A DNA stretch of 64,000 nt from Inquilinus limosus (lineage in GTDB: Bacteria > Pseudomonadota > Alphaproteobacteria > DSM-16000 > Inquilinaceae): contig NZ_NHON01000001.1 in NCBI RefSeq assembly GCF_002195995.1, positions 135,906 through 199,905 on the forward strand, given 5' to 3'. Of this stretch, positions 8,792 to 16,962 are shown in pieces (positions within the stretch are counted from its first letter, which is position 1; every line of letters starts with the position of its first letter). Both the position numbers and the translations under genes were made by a program. The notes beneath the pieces are model-generated. The model ran no database searches, was not told where the DNA came from, and saw only the letters and a program-made list of their open reading frames with translations.

Positions 8792-9762
8792 GGGCCGCGA
8801 TCGTTTCGGCTGCCGGGCAGGCTCCCCCCCTGGCGGAACGCCCCGTCCCGATCCCCGCACCGGGCGAAAGTCCGGTCCGGGTCAGCGCCGCCGCGATCAG
8901 CCATCTGGTCAAGGCGCGGGCCTCGGGCGCGCATTATACGGTGGACGCCCAGCTTCCCCTCGGGGTCGGCATGGACGGCGCGGGGCTGCTGGATGGCGGC
9001 AGCCGGGTCTATTTCGCGACGCCGCGCGCACCTTATGGCAGCATGGCTGAATACGCCGTGGTGGATGTGCGGCTTTGCGTGCCGGTGCCTGACGGGCCCA
9101 ATGACCTCACCGCCGTCGCCATTGCCAATCCCGGCATGTCCTCCTGGGCCGCACTGACCGAGCGCGCGAGGATGAAGCCCGGAGAGACGGTGCTGATCAA
9201 CGGCGCCACCGGCACCGCCGGTCGCCTTGCCGTCCAGATCGCCAGGCTGCTGGGTACGGGCCGCATCGTGTCGATCGGCAGGAACGTCTGCGCCCTTGAA
9301 GAGGTGCGATCGCTCGGCGCCGATGTGACGATCCGGCTCGTCGAGGACATGCTTGAGAACAGGGGCGATCTTCAGCATCGCTTCATGGAGGAGTTCGCCC
9401 AAGGCGTCGATGTCGTGCCGGACTATCTCTGGGCGGCTAGCGCGAAAAACCTGCTGATCGCCACCGCCAGCGCGGGTCGCGACGCAATTCCCATGCGTTC
9501 TGTCCAGATCGGGTCGATCTCGGCGGCGGACATTACCTTGCCGGGAGGCATCATGCGCGCCTCGGCCATCGAACTGATGGGCAGCGGTGGCGGCAGCATC
9601 GCGCTGCCGCGCCTGATCGCAGTCATTGGCGAGGTGCTGCACGCGGCCGCGTCGGACGGGCTGAAGATTGCGTTCACGCCTGTGCCGTTTTCCGCCTTCG
9701 ACACGACCTGGCATCAGGATAACAGCGCGTGCCGCACCGTCTTTGCGATGGAAGGGGCATGA
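8788..9762 (+). CDS. Zinc-independent MDR-family oxidoreductase (quinone reductase-like)
   Basis: The 324-residue protein follows the medium-chain dehydrogenase/reductase pattern: an N-terminal GroES-like domain (LGVGMDGAGLL) and a Rossmann domain with VLINGATGTAGRLAVQIARLLG. The structural zinc cysteines of alcohol dehydrogenases are absent, so a quinone- or enone-reductase type is likely. It overlaps the monooxygenase stop by four bases, and the exporter starts one base after its stop, so the three are co-translated. It may reduce quinone products made by the upstream enzyme. Confidence 0.82.
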   Translation: MRAAIVSAAGQAPPLAERPVPIPAPGESPVRVSAAAISHLVKARASGAHYTVDAQLPLGVGMDGAGLLDGGSRVYFATPRAPYGSMAEYAVVDVRLCVPVPDGPNDLTAVAIANPGMSSWAALTERARMKPGETVLINGATGTAGRLAVQIARLLGTGRIVSIGRNVCALEEVRSLGADVTIRLVEDMLENRGDLQHRFMEEFAQGVDVVPDYLWAASAKNLLIATASAGRDAIPMRSVQIGSISAADITLPGGIMRASAIELMGSGGGSIALPRLIAVIGEVLHAAASDGLKIAFTPVPFSAFDTTWHQDNSACRTVFAMEGA

Positions 9763-9763
9763 G

Positions 9764-10990
9764 ATGATACCCCAATCCTTGCCCGAGGGCGCAGCCGGGG
9801 CGAAGATGCTGGACTGGCGGCGCATCCTGCCGGTCTTCGTGATAGTTTGCAGCTATGCGGCGGGCACCGCCGCGGTCCTGCCGGTGCTGCCCTTCCATAT
9901 CCAGGCGATGGGGGGCACACCACTCGTTCTCGGCATCGTCATCGCCGCGGAAGCCGTGGGCCAATTTGCCTCCGCCCCCGCGCTTGGCCAGCTTTCGGAT
10001 CGCTTCGGTCGCAAACGCATTCTCATGGTCTGCCAGATCATTGCAGCGGCAAGCCTGCTGCTGCTGGCGCTTGCGCCCAATGTCGCCGTCATCCTGATCG
10101 CCCGCGCCATTTTCGGCCTCACGGCCAGCAATATCTCGGTCACTGCCGCTTATATCTCAGACCATACCGACGCCGGAAACCGGCGGCAAGCCATGGGCAT
10201 CGTGATGGGAGGTGCCGGCGTGGGCGGGATCATCGGCGCTGGGCTTTCGGGCCTCTTGTCCGACACGTCGCTCATCGCGCCGATCCTGGCCTCGCTTGGG
10301 CTGGTGCTTGTCTCGAGCCTGGTGACCATCTTGCGACTGGAGAACAGGGTTGTCGGTCAGGCCGGCGACAGTCCCCTGGCCGAGAGAGCCTCGATCCGGG
10401 CGATTCTGGCGTCTCCCGCGATCCGGATTCTCGTCCTGGTGATGCTCTGCCACTTCTTTGCCTATGGCATGTATATCTCGCAGATGCCGGTTTTCCTCGG
10501 CGACACCTTCATCTGGAACGGTCATGCCTTCGGCGCGAAGGAACTGAGTTATCTCATCATGGCCGATGGCGGGATCAATGTCTTTGCCCAGCTTTTCCTG
10601 CTGGGCTGGTTGGGCAAGTATCTCACCGAGCGCAATCTAATCCTGCTGATCTTTGCGCTCATCGCGACGGGCTTCCTGATGGCCGGCCTTGCCACCACCA
10701 TTCCCGCGTTGCTCCTTGCGGTGTTCTGCATCAGTACAGGCGACGCCCTGGCCAAACCGACCTATATGGCGGCACTCTCAACCCACGCCCCCGCTGGACG
10801 GCAAGGCATCGTCATGGGCGCGGCGCAATCGCTGGTCGCACTGGCCGATATTGCCTCGCCCGTGCTGGGAGGGTTCATCCTTGGCTTTGCTCTCTACGGT
10901 CTCTGGATTGGGATTGCCGTCGCCATGGCCGTCATTGGAGCGGTCATCGCGGCGGCCCGGCTTCCCAGACCGCGTAGCGCCGAGGCGTAA
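9764..10990 (+). CDS. MFS exporter (DHA1/TetA-like)
   Basis: The 408-residue membrane protein has about twelve hydrophobic segments and the MFS motif A in the loop after helix 2 (LGQLSDRFGRKRILM). The pattern LPVLPFHIQAMGG near helix 1 and the motif-C-like glycine stretch GGAGVGGIIGAGLSG are typical of proton-driven drug exporters of the TetA-like DHA1 group. It is the last gene of the MarR-controlled cassette. Substrate is unknown. From 10991 to 11219 I see no gene. Confidence 0.85.
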   Translation: MIPQSLPEGAAGAKMLDWRRILPVFVIVCSYAAGTAAVLPVLPFHIQAMGGTPLVLGIVIAAEAVGQFASAPALGQLSDRFGRKRILMVCQIIAAASLLLLALAPNVAVILIARAIFGLTASNISVTAAYISDHTDAGNRRQAMGIVMGGAGVGGIIGAGLSGLLSDTSLIAPILASLGLVLVSSLVTILRLENRVVGQAGDSPLAERASIRAILASPAIRILVLVMLCHFFAYGMYISQMPVFLGDTFIWNGHAFGAKELSYLIMADGGINVFAQLFLLGWLGKYLTERNLILLIFALIATGFLMAGLATTIPALLLAVFCISTGDALAKPTYMAALSTHAPAGRQGIVMGAAQSLVALADIASPVLGGFILGFALYGLWIGIAVAMAVIGAVIAAARLPRPRSAEA

Positions 10991-11219
10991 CGACGCCTTG
11001 ACGCGATCCAGCCAGATCAGGCAGTTCGACCTTAGACCGGCACGCTCCCTCCATCACCTAAGGAATCACTTCAATGACAGGCCCGATCCGGGAGCGGATT
11101 CGCGGCAAGCAAACAACGGCTTCCGTGCCAAACATTGCGAGCCTCTGCGTCGCGGCACTTCTCATCTTGTGTCAATCGGCGCGCAAGATTGGCTCTGACG
11201 CAGTTTTGGTGGAGTTCGG

Positions 11220-11507
11220 CTATGTGGCGCCGATGAGCAGGCCCGCAGCATCGCAGCCAGTGTCATCCACCAGGAAGCCGCGCGACACCATGGTGTAACC
11301 GAGGAAGCTCCGGTTCCACGGTCGGTCGACGGCGCTCTTGGCGACGTCAACCGACCGCCTCAGCCGATCCCTCAGGAACCGGATGAGCGATGCCATCACC
11401 CGTTCGCCGGCCTGCCGCGTCCGCACGTAGACATTGCAGTCGTCAGCATACCGGCAGAAGGGTATCCGTCCGGCGAGGGCCGCGGACAACGGCATTGGTG
11501 TCGTCAA
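11220..11507 (-). pseudogene. Group II intron reverse transcriptase fragment
   Basis: The translated fragment contains the catalytic YADD box (FCRYADDCNVYV) followed by the typical continuation SFLGYT of group II intron-encoded RT/maturases (LtrA type). Only about 75 residues around the YADD box remain; upstream fingers, maturase domain and intron RNA structure are not visible nearby. It is a dead remnant, marking past insertion beside the IS66 remains. Confidence 0.75.
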
Positions 11508-11618
11508 GAGCGTCCCCAGCTGCAGGCGGCGCCATATTTGTCGGACACGATCTGATTCGGCCGACGCGGATGAGCCGGCTATAATTCAGCAACAAAGCAC
11601 GGTCGGCGGTGGTGGCAG

Positions 11619-12056
11619 ATGACGACCACCTATCAGTATGAAATTGCGTGCGCGATCTGCGGAAAGAGAGTGCATTTCACTCAAACCTGGACTCGTCGCC
11701 GGAAGACATGCGGGCGGAAATCCTGCCTACACGAGCTCAAGCGCCGCTCTCGTCTTGCCACGCCAAATGATCGATATCGTCTCGAGGCGATTAGCTGCTC
11801 TCCCCTGACCGGACCGTTCGAGACGCACTCTGCCGCTCGCGAATGGTCTCTCCTGAGTCCGGATGGCACCGTCTATCGCTTCAAGAATCTCTCCCTGTTC
11901 ATCCGCGAGCACGCTGATCTTTTTGATCCGGCCGACACGGTGTTCAACAGAGATGGCGGCTGCAACGTGAACGTCTATCTCGGCAAGCTCCGCCCTCGGT
12001 CAGATGCACCATATTGGCAGCAGTGGCGAGGGTGGCGCTGGTATCATGGACAGTAG
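11619..12056 (+). CDS. Hypothetical protein with N-terminal zinc ribbon
   Basis: The 145-residue protein has four cysteines spaced as a zinc ribbon (C11, C14, C31, C36) in a basic N-terminus, followed by a region with an SPDG turn and aromatic-rich C-terminus (WQQWRGWRWYHG). I do not recognise the family. It sits between intron and IS66 remnants, so it may be mobile-element cargo. The zinc ribbon and basic stretch suggest nucleic-acid binding, which is inference. Confidence 0.5.
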   Translation: MTTTYQYEIACAICGKRVHFTQTWTRRRKTCGRKSCLHELKRRSRLATPNDRYRLEAISCSPLTGPFETHSAAREWSLLSPDGTVYRFKNLSLFIREHADLFDPADTVFNRDGGCNVNVYLGKLRPRSDAPYWQQWRGWRWYHGQ

Positions 12057-12073
12057 CCGACGAAATCAGCAGG

Positions 12074-12631
12074 TCAGGCAGCTACAGCATGGGAAGGCGA
12101 CTTCCAGCGCCACGGCAGGAGCTCGTGCAGCCGTGAGGCTGGGTGATCGGCGATCCGGCGGAGGACGTCGGCGAGCCACGCCTGTGGATCCACGCCGCTG
12201 AGCTTCGCCGTCTCGATCAGGGTGAGCATGGCGGCGGCGCGCTCGCCGCCGCGGTCGGAGCCGGCGAAGAGCCACGCCTTGCGGCCGAGGACGATGCCGC
12301 GCAGCGCTCGTTCGGCCGCGTTGTTGGTCAGGCAGATCCGGCCATCGTCGAGGAAGCGGGTGAAGGCCGGCCAGCGTTTGAGCATGTAGTCCATCGCCTT
12401 GGCGACGTCGACATGGCGAGAGAGCCGGCCCCGTTCGGCGCGCATCCAGGTCTCGAGCTCGGTCACCAGGGCCGCCGTCCGGTCCCGGCGCACGGCGCCT
12501 CTCTCGGCAGCCGGCAGACCGTTGATCTCGCGTTCGATGGCGAAGATCGCATCGATCCGGCGCACGGCCTCGATCGCCAGCGGCGCCTTGGCGACGTCGG
12601 CCAAGACAAAGAACTTGCGCCGCCCGTGGCT
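12074..12631 (-). pseudogene. IS66 transposase (TnpC), C-terminal half only
   Basis: The minus-strand frame starts abruptly at [13 protein letters not shown] and runs to the normal IS66 end (HELLPWRW plus a short tail). It includes the catalytic Glu in [12 protein letters not shown] and the signature LGRKAWLFAGSDRGG. The N-terminal half with the first two catalytic Asp residues is absent. The break coincides with the palindrome at 12632. A longer apparent frame upstream of the break is an antisense reading of the other IS66 copy. Confidence 0.8.
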
Positions 12632-12653
12632 CTTATGCCGAGCTCGGCATAAG
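12632..12653. repeat. Perfect 22-bp palindrome at IS66-IS66 junction
   Basis: CTTATGCCGAG is followed at once by its exact reverse complement. It lies precisely where two different IS66 transposase halves meet head to head, each broken at the same homologous codon just before the conserved (A/S)HxRR motif. A palindrome of this sort could be a recombinase crossover site or the scar of an inserted element. Confidence 0.7.
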
Positions 12654-13193
12654 GCCCATGCCCGGCGATATCTGTATGAGGTGTTCGACCACACCGGTTC
12701 GACCACGGCCAAGGCAGCGCTGGAGACGATCGGCGACCTCTTCGCCATCGAGCGCGAGAGCAAGGGCCGCAGCCCAGCCGAGCGCCTGGCCGCCCGGCAG
12801 GAGCGCTCGGTTCCGATCCTGACCGATCTGCGACAGTTGTTCGACGACGCCCTGGCCCGCACCAGCACCAAGGGCAAGCTCGCGGTCGCGATCCGCTACT
12901 CCACCACCCGCTGGGCGGCACTGACCCGCTACACCACCGACGGCAGGCTGGAGATGACGAACAATGCCGCCGAACGCGCCATCAGGCCCCTGGCCCTCGG
13001 GCGCCGCAATTGGACTTTCGCCGGCAGCGACGCCGGCGGCAGGCGCGCCGCTGCCCTCTACACCATCACCGAGACCGCCAAGATGAACGGCCTGGATGTC
13101 GAAGCCTATCTCGCCGACGTCATCGCCCGCATCGCCGACCATCCGATCAAGCGCATCGACGAGCTGTTGCCATGGAACTGGCGGCCACGGTAG
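12654..13193 (+). pseudogene. Second IS66 transposase (TnpC), C-terminal half only
   Basis: The plus-strand frame begins at [15 protein letters not shown] right after the palindrome and runs to [11 protein letters not shown]. It carries the catalytic Glu in [12 protein letters not shown] and [15 protein letters not shown]. It is clearly diverged from the minus-strand copy, so the pair is not a simple inverted duplication of one sequence. The N-terminal half is absent. Confidence 0.8.
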
Positions 13194-13214
13194 AGCTTCG
13201 ACCAAGGCACCTGA

Positions 13215-13808
13215 ATGACGCAGCGCTTCCTCTCCCTGTCCTGGCTGGCTGTGGCCACACTGATCCTGCCCGGCGTAGCCCAGGCGGATGGGGAACGCCT
13301 GGAGAAGACCTTCCTGTCGATCTGTGTCGACACCTTCCCTGACTTCGCAGCACTCGGCGCCAAGGTGACAGCCCTCGGCGGCTGGCTGGACCCGAAGTCG
13401 GAAACGATCTCGCGCGTGCCTTTCGTATTGCCCGACGTGGCCTGGGGCGGAAGCACGGGTGCGCGGGATCGCAGGGAGATTGGCGACATGGGAATTGACC
13501 GAGCCGAGGGTACGGTTTCGGGTCTGCCTGCTGCAGGGTGCGCGATCACGGGGAGAGGCAGTATCGACAACACTGCGATGGCACAGTTAGTCGGCCACTT
13601 TGAACCTGTGCTTTATATCGGAGAACATGAATCGCCCTTGATGGGCGATCGGACCCGATCATGGTGGGTGCAGGTCAATGGTCAGGGCGCCGTTCTGGCG
13701 ATTACTCAGCCCCGATGGGGCGGCGAGATCATCGCCACATCCATCGCACTGGTGCGGCTCGACAAGGTGCTGATCGACGAGTTGAAACCGACTGACACCG
13801 CTCCGTAG
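13215..13808 (+). CDS. Secreted hypothetical protein
   Basis: The 197-residue protein has a clear Sec signal (residues 1-24, hydrophobic core LAVATLILPG, cleavage after AQA). The mature part has two cysteines (ICVDTF and AGCAIT) that may form a disulfide in the periplasm. I do not recognise the family with confidence. It follows the IS66 remnant by 21 bases and has no obvious partner. Confidence 0.6.
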   Translation: MTQRFLSLSWLAVATLILPGVAQADGERLEKTFLSICVDTFPDFAALGAKVTALGGWLDPKSETISRVPFVLPDVAWGGSTGARDRREIGDMGIDRAEGTVSGLPAAGCAITGRGSIDNTAMAQLVGHFEPVLYIGEHESPLMGDRTRSWWVQVNGQGAVLAITQPRWGGEIIATSIALVRLDKVLIDELKPTDTAP

Positions 13809-14171
13809 GACCGCCGCCTCGTTGCGGTTCCCGCCATCACCACGGCAGGCTGATCCTGCACTCAGCCGACCTGGTCGCGAGTGATGACGAGCCGCGGCCC
13901 CATCGTACTCCGGTACCGATAGCCGCGGTCATCGGTACCCGCGTACCTGGAAAGCGCCGCCTTGCACGGCGCACGGGACCCGCAACCAACGATTCTTGCG
14001 GCTGGTCGAGAGCGCCGTCCCGCGATTGGCAGCTTGATCCACCCCGGCGACCCACCTCCAGTCCGCAGATCTTCGCGCGGGGCCGGCTTTGGGGGTCCGG
14101 CGACGTCGGCCGGTCCCCGGCCAAGATATGAGAAAGAAGGCCGCGACAAACCGGGCGGTTTCTCCATGCCC
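13809..14171. other. Gene-free stretch with a motif shared with 60.8 kb
   Basis: No convincing gene is present. Two short motifs, CTGGTCGCGAGTGAT (13871) and TTCGCGCGGGGCCGG (14072), recur in the same order and orientation at 60771 and 60841, just beyond the far end of the catabolic gene blocks. They may be remains of a repeated intergenic element. Confidence 0.35.
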
Positions 14172-14199
14172 CCCGGTCTGGTCAGCCTGCCAGACCGGG
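14172..14199 (-). terminator. Hairpin terminator of the minus-strand sugar operon
   Basis: CCCGGTCTGG and its exact reverse complement CCAGACCGGG enclose an eight-base loop, five bases beyond the stop of the last gene of the long minus-strand operon. No T-tract follows, so it may act as a 3' stabilising hairpin or need Rho. Confidence 0.55.
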
Positions 14200-14204
14200 C
14201 GTGC

Positions 14205-15113
14205 CTACACGACCGGATAGGCGACATAAGCGAGGCGCCGGCTGTCGGGAGCCCAGCTGTTGACGTTGATCGTGCCCTGGCCACCGAAAAAGGCGACGAG
14301 GTCGCGTTGGCCGCTGCCGTCCGGCCACATGAGGCGAAGGACCACGTCCTTGTTCGGCGGATGCCCGGTGGTGCCGGCCGGATAGCTGATGAAGACGACG
14401 GACCGGCCATCCGGCGAGACATGCGGGAACCAGTTGACGCAGTCGTCGAAGGTGAGCTGCTCGATGCCGCTGCCGTCCGGCCGCATGCGGAAGCACTGGG
14501 CGTGGCCCGGAATCGTCGCCGCGCGCTCGGCGTTGAAGTAGATCCACCGCCCGTCCGGCGAGTATTCTGGGCCGTCATTCGGGTAGCCCACATCCGTGAG
14601 CCGGGTGTCGGGCCCGCCCGACGCGGGAATGGTGAAGATGTTGATCCGCCTGGCGCCGGCCGGCCCTTCGACCGCGACATAGGACAGCGTGAGCCCGTCC
14701 GGCGAGATGCCGTGCAGATAGTAGTGATGCGGCGTTCCATGCTGGTTCGAGACCCGGCGCGGCTCGCCGCCGGAAAGCGCGACGGCATAGATATGGCCGT
14801 CATTGCTGCTCATGTAGACGGTCTTCCCGTCCGGCGAGAGGACGTGGTCGTTGTTGAGATCGCGGATCGTTCCGGTCTCGATTTTCTCAGGCGCGGCCGT
14901 GCCGTCCGCATCGATCCGCCACATCTCGCCGCCGGCGTTGAAGACGAGCCATCTTCCGTCGGACGTCCAATTGGGCGCCTCCATGATCTCGTCCGCCTCG
15001 AGCACGACATGGGGCTGCCCCGTCTCGACGTTGATCGTGACCAGTTGCGCGACCTGGCCGGGGAGCAGGCTGCGGCCGCGTCGCGTGAATATGGGTCCGG
15101 CTTTCAGGGTCAT
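14205..15113 (-). CDS. TolB-like beta-propeller protein without signal peptide
   Basis: The 302-residue protein is built of repeated PD40 blades, each with an SPDG- or SDGR-type turn (TSDGRWLVFNA, SPDGKTVYMSS, SPDGLTLSYVA, SPDGRWIYFNA, SPDGRSVVFIS). There is no signal peptide or membrane segment, so unlike TolB it should be cytosolic. The start at 15113 follows a GGAG; the apparent upstream extension reads through a neighbouring gene in another frame. It is the last gene of the sugar operon. Related propellers include oligogalacturonate lyases and sugar-acid enzymes, so a lyase acting on an oxidised sugar is possible. Confidence 0.7.
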   Translation of the reverse strand: MTLKAGPIFTRRGRSLLPGQVAQLVTINVETGQPHVVLEADEIMEAPNWTSDGRWLVFNAGGEMWRIDADGTAAPEKIETGTIRDLNNDHVLSPDGKTVYMSSNDGHIYAVALSGGEPRRVSNQHGTPHHYYLHGISPDGLTLSYVAVEGPAGARRINIFTIPASGGPDTRLTDVGYPNDGPEYSPDGRWIYFNAERAATIPGHAQCFRMRPDGSGIEQLTFDDCVNWFPHVSPDGRSVVFISYPAGTTGHPPNKDVVLRLMWPDGSGQRDLVAFFGGQGTINVNSWAPDSRRLAYVAYPVV

Positions 15114-15162
15114 GACTGTCTGTCTCCATGCTCGAAGAGGCGTCGGAGCGCTGGTCGGCCGG

Positions 15163-15648
15163 CTACCGCGGCCGCACCAGGGCATGTGACGCCTGTCCGG
15201 CGTTGACGTCCCGTATCGCCTCGTACTGGATGCAGTCCGGCGCCATTTCCATGATCTCGATCCGGTTGCCGTCCGGGTCGGTGATCCACATGCCGCGGTT
15301 GCGGTCTGCGCCGCGCCTCGTCGGATCGAGCGGCGCAACGAGCGGGATGCCCACCGAGGCGAGATGCGCGGCGGTTGCCTCGATGTCCTCCGTCGTCAGG
15401 CAGAGGTGATGGACGCCGGCATGGTCCGTGCCGGGGGCCTTGCCGCCGTCGCCGCCGGGAAAGAGTTCGAGATAAAGCTCGTCCGAAATCTTCAGATAGG
15501 CGATCCACGGCTCGCCATTGTTCTCCGTGAGGCGCAGGAACTCCGGGAAGCCGAGCTTCCTGTAGAAGTCGAGCGATGTCTGAAGGTCGTTCACCTTGAG
15601 GGCCAGATGGCCGAAGCCGCTGAATGCAGGCACGTGCGGTTCTCCCAT
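15163..15648 (-). CDS. VOC (glyoxalase/dioxygenase fold) protein
   Basis: The 161-residue protein has two beta-alpha-beta-beta-beta modules: FGHLALKVNDLQTSLDFYRKLGF at the start and GVHHLCLTTEDIEATAAHL in the second half, ending with DPDGNRIEIMEMAP. The His of the first strand and the Glu of the last fit metal ligands. It sits between the TolB-like gene and the TIM-barrel gene in the operon, 28 bases from the latter. VOC members can isomerise, epimerise, cleave or oxidise; a role on a keto-sugar intermediate is inferred from context. Confidence 0.75.
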   Translation of the reverse strand: MGEPHVPAFSGFGHLALKVNDLQTSLDFYRKLGFPEFLRLTENNGEPWIAYLKISDELYLELFPGGDGGKAPGTDHAGVHHLCLTTEDIEATAAHLASVGIPLVAPLDPTRRGADRNRGMWITDPDGNRIEIMEMAPDCIQYEAIRDVNAGQASHALVRPR

Positions 15649-15676
15649 GTACGGGTCGCGTCCGGGTCAGGAGCGA

Positions 15677-16441
15677 TCAGCCTCGTGCGCCGAGCTTGAC
15701 GAGAGTGTCGTAGGAGCGCTGCGCGAGCGCCCGCCAGTCGGCCGGCTCGTCATGCTCGACGACGAGGTGATCGGCCGGCGTCTCGGAAAAGAACGGCCAC
15801 AGCGCCGTCCAGTCGACGACGCCGTCGCCCATCGCCGTCCAGCCGCCCTCGGCCGTCGTGCCGGCCGGCGCGGTGTCCTTGACCTGGATGGCGTAGAGGC
15901 GGTCCTTCCAGCGCTTCAGCTCCGTCAGCGGATCGCCGCCGCCGCGCACCACCCAGGCGAAGTCGATCTCGTAGCCGACCTCGCCGCCGGCGCTCTCGAA
16001 GAGGAGGTCGATCGGCCGCGATCCGTCGGGAAGCGGCCGGTATTCGAAATCGTGATTGTGCCAGGCAAGCTTCAGGCCTTCGGCGGCGACGATCTCGCGC
16101 ACGCGGCCGAGCTCGCGCCCGATGGCGCGCCAGCCATCGGGCGTGGTCGGTCGGTCCTGCGGCTCCAGATAGGGCGGGATCAGCAGCCAGGCGCCGATGG
16201 TCTTCGCGATGTCGACGAAGCGTTGAGGATCGGCCACGAGCCCCTTGAACGGCAGGTGAAAGCCGTAGCAGGTGAGCCCGGCGGCGTCGATCTTGCGGCG
16301 GAACTCCGCCGGGCTCGCCTCATAGGCGGGCAGCCAGGGCTCGACGGCGTCGTAGCCGATCGCGGCGAGGCCTTCGAGCTGGCGCTCGAGCGGCGGGAAG
16401 TTGCGTGCGGAGTAGAGCTGGAACGAGATCTTGTAGGGCAT
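15677..16441 (-). CDS. Sugar phosphate isomerase/epimerase-like TIM barrel
   Basis: The 254-residue protein belongs to the xylose isomerase-like TIM-barrel (AP endonuclease 2) superfamily. Metal-site segments are visible: AVEPW, AWHNHDFEY, EIDFAWVVRGG and VVEHDEPADW. A slightly longer ATG at 16453 is possible. Members next to Gfo/Idh/MocA oxidoreductases act as keto-sugar isomerases, 3-keto-glycoside lyase partners or 2-hydroxy-3-keto-glucal hydratases. The neighbours here (DUF1080, Gfo/Idh) make such a 3-keto-sugar role the leading hypothesis. Confidence 0.8.
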   Translation of the reverse strand: MPYKISFQLYSARNFPPLERQLEGLAAIGYDAVEPWLPAYEASPAEFRRKIDAAGLTCYGFHLPFKGLVADPQRFVDIAKTIGAWLLIPPYLEPQDRPTTPDGWRAIGRELGRVREIVAAEGLKLAWHNHDFEYRPLPDGSRPIDLLFESAGGEVGYEIDFAWVVRGGGDPLTELKRWKDRLYAIQVKDTAPAGTTAEGGWTAMGDGVVDWTALWPFFSETPADHLVVEHDEPADWRALAQRSYDTLVKLGARG

Positions 16442-16483
16442 GTCCGATCCCATCGGATGATGAAAGATGAAACTCGAAGCTTT

Positions 16484-16951
16484 TCAGGCCGAGCGTCCGA
16501 GCAGCTCGCGAAGGGCGGCTGTGACCAGCCGATGATCCTCGACGTCGGGCAGCCCGCTGACGCCGGCCGTTCCGATCAGCGTCCCGGACGCCAGCATCAG
16601 CGGAACGCCGCCGCCGCTCGCCACGAAGAGATGATCGGGAAGGCGGAAGCGACGGTTGAAGTCGTAGCCCTGCTCCTCCGCCTCGATCCGCATCGCCAGC
16701 GACGAGCGGTGGAAGCGCTGCGCGACCGCGCGCTTGCGCGCCGCCCAGTCGGAATTGTCTGGCGTCGCTCCTGGTAGCAAGGTCGAGAAGACGAGGTCGC
16801 CGCCATGGGCGATCTCGATCGCGACCGGAGCGCGGGCGGCGGAAGCCTTGGCGCGCATCAGCGAGCCCAAGGCCCAGGAGAAGTCGTAGTCGAAGCTGTC
16901 GAGCCGCAGCGCGTCCTGTTCCGCCGCCAGCCCGCCGAGCGAATAGCTCAT
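16484..16951 (-). CDS. UPF0303 / GlcG-HbpS-like protein
   Basis: The 155-residue protein matches the heme-degrading-domain/UPF0303 family, which shares the GlcG-HbpS fold. Typical stretches are GGDLVFSTLLPGATPDNSDW, ARKRAVAQRFHRSSLAM and FVASGGGVPL followed by GTAGVSGLPDVEDHRLV. The ATG at 16951 lies 11 bases past the stop of the upstream DUF1080 gene. Such genes recur in sugar and aromatic catabolic operons but their reaction is not settled. A cofactor or small-acid binding role is all that can be said. Confidence 0.75.
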   Translation of the reverse strand: MSYSLGGLAAEQDALRLDSFDYDFSWALGSLMRAKASAARAPVAIEIAHGGDLVFSTLLPGATPDNSDWAARKRAVAQRFHRSSLAMRIEAEEQGYDFNRRFRLPDHLFVASGGGVPLMLASGTLIGTAGVSGLPDVEDHRLVTAALRELLGRSA

Positions 16952-16962
16952 CGTCGATTCCC

